Assembly: GCA_015499985.1 (NCBI GenBank)
Contig: JAAAUF010000177.1
Span: 1-54,829 of the forward strand
DNA: 54,829 bases
From: Haplosporangium gracile
Taxonomy: Eukaryota > Mortierellomycota > Mortierellomycetes > Mortierellales > Mortierellaceae
Reading direction: 5' to 3'
Below are positions 48,301 through 54,829 of the stretch, in pieces. Each line of letters starts with the position of its first letter. Position 1 is the first letter of the stretch. The translations under genes and the position numbers were made by a program. The notes beneath the pieces are model-generated. The model ran no database searches. It was not told the DNA's origin and saw only the letters and a list, made by a program, of their open reading frames with translations.

Positions 48301-50891
48301 CCAATCCTGCTGCCTATCCGCACTCCAAGACTTTGGTAATACCTTTGCGGGACAACAGGACGTCCAGAGGTTAGATAGGATAACCCAAATGTGGTTGCGG
48401 TTGCGCTCAATCAGCTGCATATGCTCTCGTATCCGTCGATTGATGTCGCTCTCCATGTCCTTCTCCTTGGCTCGTTCCGCAAGACTGTTGCTGGATCTCT
48501 TCTGAAGTCGCACACGTCGCTGGTGATAGTTGGAGCCAGATCGATTAATAATGGGATCGGCGTTTTCGAGGCTGCTCTCCGTACAGTAGTGGACGTGCTT
48601 GGTGCCATATCGTGGAATGAGGCCCCGTCGATGTACGCTGTAGATCCGCACTGGCGTTGATGGCCGCCATGGTATCCGTGGTCGAGATTTCTCTGATATA
48701 GTGGGCTCATTGACTGCCGGCGATGTAGGTGTTGGCTCCTCGACGTTGTCGTCCTGGTCCTGGACGTTGGATGGTACTGCTATCTCTTCTACTGGACCGG
48801 CCTCAAGTATAGAACCAGGCGAGTCGTCCTTGGATGCAATGAAAATGGCAGAGAGATCTTGTCCAATTATAGTGAGAGGGGGTAGCGAAGGAACAGTGTC
48901 GTTTGGCTGAGGTGGGAACGGTACAGCTGGAAGAGACTGGTGGTGACGAGCTTTGGGTGGGGCGCTCAAACGCGAAGAGAGTCCAGAGTGTCGAGAGATT
49001 GTACTGTTGTATCCCGAGAATGAACGTCGTGGCCTGTAGTAATCCTCTTCCTGGGCTTCCTCTGGTACAGATGGTAATGAGGGCGCTGGTGAGTGTGTCC
49101 TTCGAGACGGTGATCGAGGTACTGGTGGCAACATTTGTTGAATTAACGTCCTTGTACTCATACTCGATCCTGGTCCAGAGGTGGTAGACATAATAGAGCT
49201 CGTGCCTCCTCCGCCACTGCTGCCTTCCCGTGAGAGATGCCTTGTAATGTAAACAGCAATTGACTTGTGACCAGCATCCCACGAGAGACTACGTGCGTTC
49301 TTCCCGTTGGCTGTCTTGATGTGAGGATCGGCTCCCTGGGCGAGCAGCAGCTTGCATGCGTCCAGTTTGCCTGCATAGGCTGCAAGCATTAAGGAAGACC
49401 AGCCGTATTGGTCCAAAATGTTTAATGAGGCGCCTTGTTCAATCAAGAGGGCCATGACATCGACGTGGCCGGCGTAGGAGGCGAGGAGGAGTGCTGATTT
49501 TTGGGTGTTGTCTTGTTGATTGACGTTGGCGCGTCCGATAGAAATAAGCAACCGACATATCGTCAAGAATCCATTATAGGAAGCAATAATCAGAGGAGTG
49601 ATCGCTTCCTAATTGGATATTTATGTAAGATAACGACGGAGGGGAAAGGAGAAAGAGGGAGGGCGAGCGGGAGAAGGGAGGAAAGCGCGCGAGAAGGAGA
49701 GAACGAGAGGGTAGAAAAAAGCGATTAGGAGAGAGAACGCGCGCAGAGGAGAAAGGGATCGGGAGGAAGGGGAAGGAAAGAAGTAGGGGTAGGAACGTGC
49801 GGAAGGGGGGCAGAGGTAGCGGGGGAAAGACGTGGGGAATAAAAAAAAACGGACTAAAATCAGTGACTAGACCATGGGAACAGTAAAATGGATCCCCTCG
49901 GTGCATCGTCATTTTCTTGGAAAAGAAGGAGAATGAGGGAGGAGGGAGCCAGAGGCATCGGATAGATGAAATGCATGAATGTCAATAGGAGAAAGGGAGG
50001 AGAGAGAGGGGGAGAGAGAGTCGAAAAGGGTCATAAGAAGAAAAAACGTGTATTTCATTTCCGCATGCTCGATTGACTCTGGCCCTGAAATGGGCTGACC
50101 CTCCTTACCTCGTTGCCTAGGCTTGCCGACGCACCTGCCAATAGGAGAAGCTGCGCGCACTCGGTCGAGCCAGCCGCAGCGGCCTGATAGAGAGCTGTCT
50201 CGCCTTCGTCATCTGCGCATGTGCCAACCGTAAGTAGTTTGAAAACAAAAGGTGTCATTAATCGTCGTCAGAGAAGGGAGAAGAAAAAGGGCGAGAGGGT
50301 GAAAAAAGGAGAAAGGGAGGAAGGTAGTGCTATTTGGGGACAAAAGGCGGTCATTTGGTGCATGGATGTAAACAAATGCTTAGGTTGTTGGTTGTTTCTA
50401 GTTTCGACAAAGGTTCCATTTATGGGCAAAGTGCATCTCTTTCTTGTTTTGTCTGTCCGTCTGTTCTGGGGTAACAACCAAGTCCAAGTTCAGGGCCACG
50501 GTCAGGTCTAGTTGGGCTATTAGTGTGGAGTCGAGTGTGTGTTATAAATACCTTGGAGGTCGACGTTGGTCGAGGGTAGCGTCAAAAGGTATCGCAGAAC
50601 ACGATGTTTATTATCGGTTGCAGCTACCATCAGCATTGTTTTGTGTTCCTTGTCGCGGATCCTGTTGGGGTCTAGTGAGAGGCTGGAGAGGACATGGTCG
50701 AGGTGCTCGGTGTCCTGGACGAGAACAGCGTGGAACAAGGAGCGGATCACACCCGCAACCGAGTAGCGCCGAGTTGAGGAGGTTGGGGTGATGGTGTTGT
50801 TGGTGGTGGTTGATGAGGTTTCGTGGTAAGAAGAGTCGTCCGGATCAGACCCAGCAGAGAAGCCCTGTCCATGGAAACCGCCCGTCTCCAT
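45371..50891 (-). CDS. Ankyrin-repeat / chitin-synthase-like fusion, predicted pseudoenzyme
   Basis: Four exons, 50552-50891, 50109-50212, 45744-49608 and 45371-45639, give about 1,525 aa. The N-terminal 260 residues contain about six ankyrin repeats (for example DDEGETALYQAAAAGSTECA and YGWSSLMLAAYAGKLDACKL). A Ser/Pro-rich linker follows, then a membrane segment at DWREKVTLCSLITGLTILF, mirroring [12 protein letters not shown] of the class IV enzyme, a cysteine-bearing luminal region (YDGSVFDATDYL), a second membrane helix and a GT2-like body. LMLVTCQATD (about 900) replaces [15 protein letters not shown] (about 1066) replaces VDADTKV, and QEQGR (about 1304) replaces QRRRW; only GAEDRYLT (about 1268) is kept. 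C-terminal helices and a tail with RLRHWAEWHTMR complete it. Loss of the DxD and QxxRW motifs predicts no chitin synthesis; a regulatory or trafficking partner role is inferred. Confidence 0.85.
45470..45524 (-). repeat. 18-nt tandem repeat encoding PSQNQS
   Basis: Three near-identical units in the last exon of the ankyrin/CHS-like gene encode GPSQNQS-PSQNQS-PSQSL. The reading frame is retained, consistent with a translated cytosolic tail. Confidence 0.8.
49609..50108 (-). other. 500-nt purine-biased intron of the ankyrin/CHS gene
   Basis: It is bounded by GAG|GTAAGG and TTAG|GAAGCG and joins two ankyrin repeats in phase 0. The plus strand is strongly G/A-rich (49630-49830). It is larger than most introns in this window. 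Confidence 0.7.
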
Positions 50892-51383
50892 CGCAACGAC
50901 AGCCGATTGTGAGAGTTGAGCAGAATTTTTTTTTTTGTGTGAGTTTGAATTGTTGGCGTTGTTGTCGCGTTGATTGGTTAGTGAGTGTGGAGAGATGTGG
51001 AATAATCGGCTATGCTATCGATTTCGAGTTGGAGGGAGTAAAGATAGAAAGAGTGAAAGAGAGAGTGTGTGTAGATGCGGAAAGGTTGTTATGTGAGTGT
51101 ATGCGCTGGCGAGAAAGAAAGAGAGGTTTATGTCAATGGAGGGAGGATAGTTGTCTGAGGAAGTGTGAATACAAAGAGACGAGTGTGCATGTGGAGCTCA
51201 GGGCAGAAAACAGAAGAAGAAGAGGATTAAGAAAAACAGCAGTAGTCTTCAATACGAAACAGAAACAGGACGAAAAAGGAAGAAAAGGAAATGGGAAAAG
51301 AGAAAAGAGAAAAGGAGAGAAAAGGAGAGAAGAGAAAGAGAGGGAAAAAAAGTGGTCAATAAACAATAAAAAGGAAGAGGTCA

Positions 51384-51388
<5 letters not shown>

Positions 51389-51443
<55 letters not shown>
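51389..51443 (+). repeat. (GA)n microsatellite
   Basis: An uninterrupted GA run of about 27 copies, roughly 500 nt upstream of the ankyrin/CHS start codon. It reads as CT on the coding strand. Confidence 0.97.
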
Positions 51444-51446
<3 letters not shown>

Positions 51447-52464
51447 GAACGCTCTGAACAGGGAGGGAGAGGACAAGCGACAGCAAACACAACAGACAAC
51501 AGCAAACAAACAAACAAGCACAACGAGATTGTACAGAATAGAGAAGGCATATAGACTTCTCCATCCATAACCCATACCAATTGCCATCACCATCATCATC
51601 GTCAGTATATTTCAACATCATAACCATTCACCGAAAAGTCTCCCTCACTAAGTAACACTGGTAGTCTTGCTCTCTTAGAAACCCCGACGGAGAATAAAAA
51701 AAACAAAAAAGCGACTTTAGAGTTTCTTTGTGTATGGACTGTTTGTTGCAGAAACGGACGCCAAAGCGAAATATTTCGCCCTTCAATTATATACAAGCTC
51801 ACATATAACACACTCTGCAGCAGGGCATTGGCATAGCACACACCTGTCCTGTCATTGTCCTCGTTGTCATCATTTTTTTTATGTGTTCGACACTACCTCC
51901 TCACCCTCACTCCATTAGACTCTCTTGAACTTCAACAAATACGCACTTCATCCCCTTGCTTCCTCCCTTTTGTCAGCCCGGTTAGTGCTGAGCCTTCTCT
52001 CATTGGACACTACAGAGGCAGACCAGAGGAAGTGGGCGAGGAGGAAGGGTGATGACAGATAGGCAGAAGCGGGCACGGAGAAGGGGCAGAACACTAACAA
52101 GGGAGTGAGCTGCAGATAGGGCATTCAAGCTGCAGGTTGAAAAGAGGGAGGAAGAGAAAGAGGAAGGGGATGTATGGCTTACGGCTGTTTATCGACTCAA
52201 AAGGGGGAACAAATAAAATAAAAAAAGTGCGACCGCCGGCGGCTGACTTGACTTGCATCAACAGCTCATTAATGTTAACTATAGAAAAAAAATAATCAAT
52301 AAAGACAACTCCTGCTACTGTCATGCGATCGTCTTTTTTTTTTTGTTGGTCTCTCTCGCTCCTCGGTCTTTTTTTACTCATCTTTTGCGTCTTTTTGTTC
52401 CTGAATAACAACAAAAAAAAAAGAAAACGACGAAGGAGCGAGGAGGACAATGCCTAAGACCAAG

Positions 52465-52485
52465 GAAGGAAGGAAGGAAGGAAGG
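52465..52485 (+). repeat. (GGAA)n short tandem repeat
   Basis: About five copies of GGAA in the gene-free region. Confidence 0.9.
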
Positions 52486-54294
52486 CAGCCAAGCAGGGAG
52501 AACACACATACAAAGTGTACAGTCAGAAAAAAGAGTACTTCTCCACTTTCCTTTTTTTCTGTATCCCCAAGGGTGCCTTTTCGTAACCTTTTGCCGTTGT
52601 TGGTGTTGCTGACAAGAACAATGACAACAATAATAGAGACGAACAAACTCTAGAACAAGGGACAAATAGTTATTCAATCGAGTCGATAAAACAACTATAA
52701 TAAAAAAACAGAAAAATAAACAAAGAGTTAACCAACAAAGAGTTCGTGGGGTTTTTGAGTTGGGGGCATTTTTATTCTTTTTTGGGTGGACAGAAACAAA
52801 CAAAAGAGACACACACTGAACACATACAGGTGCACACATCTGGAACTTTTTTTCTGTGGCAATGGTTCCATGGTCTGTCAACAAAAGAGTTTACAAAAAA
52901 CTCTTGACACTGTCCCTATCCTCCTTACCCCATCATATTCGTCAATGCATCCATCGCGAAAACACAACAAAAGCACATAGCGCAGAAGCTGAAAAAAGGC
53001 GCCGTGCACAACACCCACACAATGAATCGGGTTGTTTTTTTTCTATATGTATGTCATGTACCTTCGTTTGTATTCTTTACATTTACTAACTGTTAGCCTG
53101 TTTTTTTTAACGAAGGATAGGGGCTTACTTTAAAGGAGCGTGGAGAAAAAAAAAGAACCGGGGAGAGAAGACAGAAGCTGACGGAAAAAGGGTCAACAAT
53201 TTACACCCATGTCCGCATGAACATGCCACTTACTCCTTACTCGTTTCTATTCTCTCCCTTTATGCCACTTCTTTCTTCCTTCTTTTCTCCTTCTTCCTTG
53301 GAGCCCTCGCCAAAAGATCGATCACAGGTATATGCGAGTCATATTTCGAATTGCAAGGAAGGCTCAAAGGCAGACTGATGAAAAAAAAAAAAAAAAAAAA
53401 AGGCTCGCCTGCAAGCTAATTGTAGACTCATCTCCACTCACTCACACAACTTGTAACATGACCTGATTTTTTTGTATGTTGCTCCTGAAGCAGCCCCCTT
53501 CTTCGTCCTCGCTGTTTCCCCAACCACTACCGGAATTTTTTCACAGACATGCACCACCAATTCCTCATTGTTGTTTGTGTTTTGTGTACGTGTATGTGTT
53601 TGTGTGCGCGTGTGTGTTTTAGAGAGAGTGACAAGAGGGAGAAGAGCAATTCATGCAACGCGATATCGATAAAAAAAATAAAAAAAGACGCATACTACGC
53701 TCTCTCTTGCTATCACAAGCGCGCAACAAACTAAAGGACCATTGGTTCATGAGCAACGAAGAAATTGAGTCATCTGGTCACGACTATGGATTATGGATCA
53801 ATTCTTTTTTTCACCAAAAAAAAAAAAATAGCCGTTGAGTCCAGATAGATAGATAGAGAGAGGGGAGAGGGGGGAAGGGAAATAAAGGACTAAGGTTGAT
53901 TGCAAAGAATGCGACAATGGTTGGATGACATAAAAAGCAGCAGTAAAAGATTTGTAAAAGGGGATAAAAACAAAGACAAAGTGGTAGGAGCGAAAGAGCC
54001 AACAAGTTTAAGCTGGTCCTTTTTTAAAAATCCAAACAGGTGCGGTAGTATGTTGAGAGTGATCTGCAAATGACACTTTGCAGCAAAAGGACCACACCTT
54101 CATCCTCATACATAAACACACGCGCAAACGTGAAAGGCGAGGGAAATAAGGTGTTGTAAGTCGAGGAGGAAGACGAATAATACTGCTACACCATCAAAGG
54201 GACTGACAGAAAAGAGATCGAAAGCGAAAAGAGAGAGAGATCCATTCATGTATTATGCCTTTTGTTGTTATTGACACGAAAAGGCTATGTTTGC

Positions 54295-54829
54295 CTACTC
54301 GGTAATGGCGCTAGAGCGCTCTTTGATTTGTTTTGACAATGACACGGCATGGTTCCAGCATTCTCTGTTCAGAGTCAGCTCGCCCTTACTCAATGCCACG
54401 AGTCTATACAATACAGAAAAAAAAATCACGTTGGTTTTGTCAGAAAGGAATATTAAAGCAAGAAAAAAAAGGGAGATGTTCACGGGTTCACTCCTGGTCC
54501 AAGAGAGTTTTCTATTCCTGGCCCCTGTCGTTGTCTTTTGTTCCTTCCACTCTCAAGGAGTGTTCAAGTAGAAAGTAGTAAAGACGGGGAGCCAAAAAAA
54601 AAGGGGGGGGAGGGGGGCTTAGAGGGATCATTCACAGGGCAGAGAAGTAACAAGGAGGAGCAATCATGTTTTTGGGCCTGTTTTAGCTTTTGCTTACCTT
54701 GCAAGGGAGATGTTGAGTGCGAGGTCGTTGGGAGTAATCAGGGCTGATCCAGCAGCTGAAGCAGCCTTGCGCTGCTCCATAAACTCTGTCTCGATTTCCT
54801 AAAAAATATTTGCCAGAGGGGGAAGGGGG
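54295..54829 (-). CDS. MCMBP: MCM complex-binding protein, C-terminal end (partial)
   Basis: Two exons are visible. The last exon is 54295-54403 (LVALSKGELTLNRECWNHA ... stop) and the one before is 54698-54798 (EIETEFMEQRK ... ITPNDLALNISLAR); they are joined across a 294-nt GTAAGC/TATAG intron with the split Arg codon intact. The pattern FMEQRK-x(n)-ITPNDL-x(5)-LAR-LVALSKGE-LT-x(4)-W resembles the C-terminus of MCM-binding proteins, where a short helical segment ends in LARxLSLSxGxxxLS and a Trp. MCMBP/ETG1 binds the Mcm2-7 helicase and aids its assembly and unloading. The rest of the gene lies beyond the right edge; bases 54799-54829 are intron. The identification rests on about 70 residues, so it is moderate. 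Confidence 0.6.

Larger units (their letters stand above)
50892..54294. other. 3.4-kb gene-free region
   Basis: It is the upstream region of the ankyrin/CHS gene and the 3' flank of the MCMBP gene. It is dominated by low-complexity purine or pyrimidine tracts: a (GA)27 microsatellite at 51389-51443, GGAA repeats near 52465-52485 and a 21-nt A run near 53380-53401. ORFs are short and of biased composition. No RNA gene or repeat family was recognised. The first 700 nt presumably hold the promoter and a long 5' UTR. Confidence 0.45.

Noticed and set aside
51389..51580. Ser/Leu-rich ORFs on the minus strand across the (GA)n repeat
   Set aside because: They are produced by translating a microsatellite; there is no coding evidence outside the repeat.

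Overview
The window is nuclear DNA from a filamentous fungus, most likely an early-diverging Mucoromycota species and perhaps Mortierellaceae. The reasons are short GT-AG introns in most genes, T- and CT-rich promoters, a mitochondrial medium-chain acyl-CoA dehydrogenase, exportin-7 and TBC1D5 (both missing from common ascomycete yeasts), a class IV chitin synthase and a PUFA-type elongase with a QxxHH box. No database search was possible, so the lineage is an inference. I spliced most genes by hand, and reading-frame continuity supports the junctions quoted. Nothing in the window looks like a virus, a transposon or a CRISPR array.

Layout, left to right: F-box/EF-hand protein (+, 91-1507); YAF9-type YEATS protein (-, 1681-2689); medium-chain acyl-CoA dehydrogenase (+, 3040-5024); Mil1/TMCO4-type DUF726 protein (-, 5116-7953); AP-1 beta-adaptin (+, 8522-11552); large secretory DOMON protein (+, 12011-14882); fatty-acid elongase (+, 16384-17977); NHP2 (-, 18526-19544); class IV chitin synthase (-, 19995-23829); NUP85 (-, 24672-27977); two-unit polyubiquitin (+, 28643-29104); PalC-type BRO1 protein (+, 29619-31810); exportin-7 (-, 33182-40080); TBC1D5-type Rab GAP (-, 40824-44964, with a 10-N gap inside an intron); ankyrin-repeat/chitin-synthase-like protein (-, 45371-50891); a 3.4-kb gene-free stretch; and the C-terminal end of an MCM-binding protein gene (-, 54295 to the window edge).

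Most genes are housekeeping genes and do not form a single pathway. There is a loose membrane-traffic and cell-wall theme: a Chs3-like chitin synthase, the AP-1 beta subunit (in yeast AP-1 recycles Chs3), a Mil1-like protein (yeast Mil1 binds the AP-1 medium chain) head-to-head with AP-1 beta, a TBC1D5 homologue and PalC of the ESCRT-linked pH pathway. The most striking gene is the last complete one. About six ankyrin repeats are fused to a full-length class-IV-like chitin synthase body whose catalytic DxD and QxxRW motifs are both replaced. It looks like a pseudoenzyme and lies about 21 kb from an apparently active class IV paralogue with intact motifs.

Other points of note are two GC-AG introns (AP-1 beta and exportin-7), 24-nt terminal exons in YAF9 and NHP2, and an ambiguous C-terminus on the DOMON protein.
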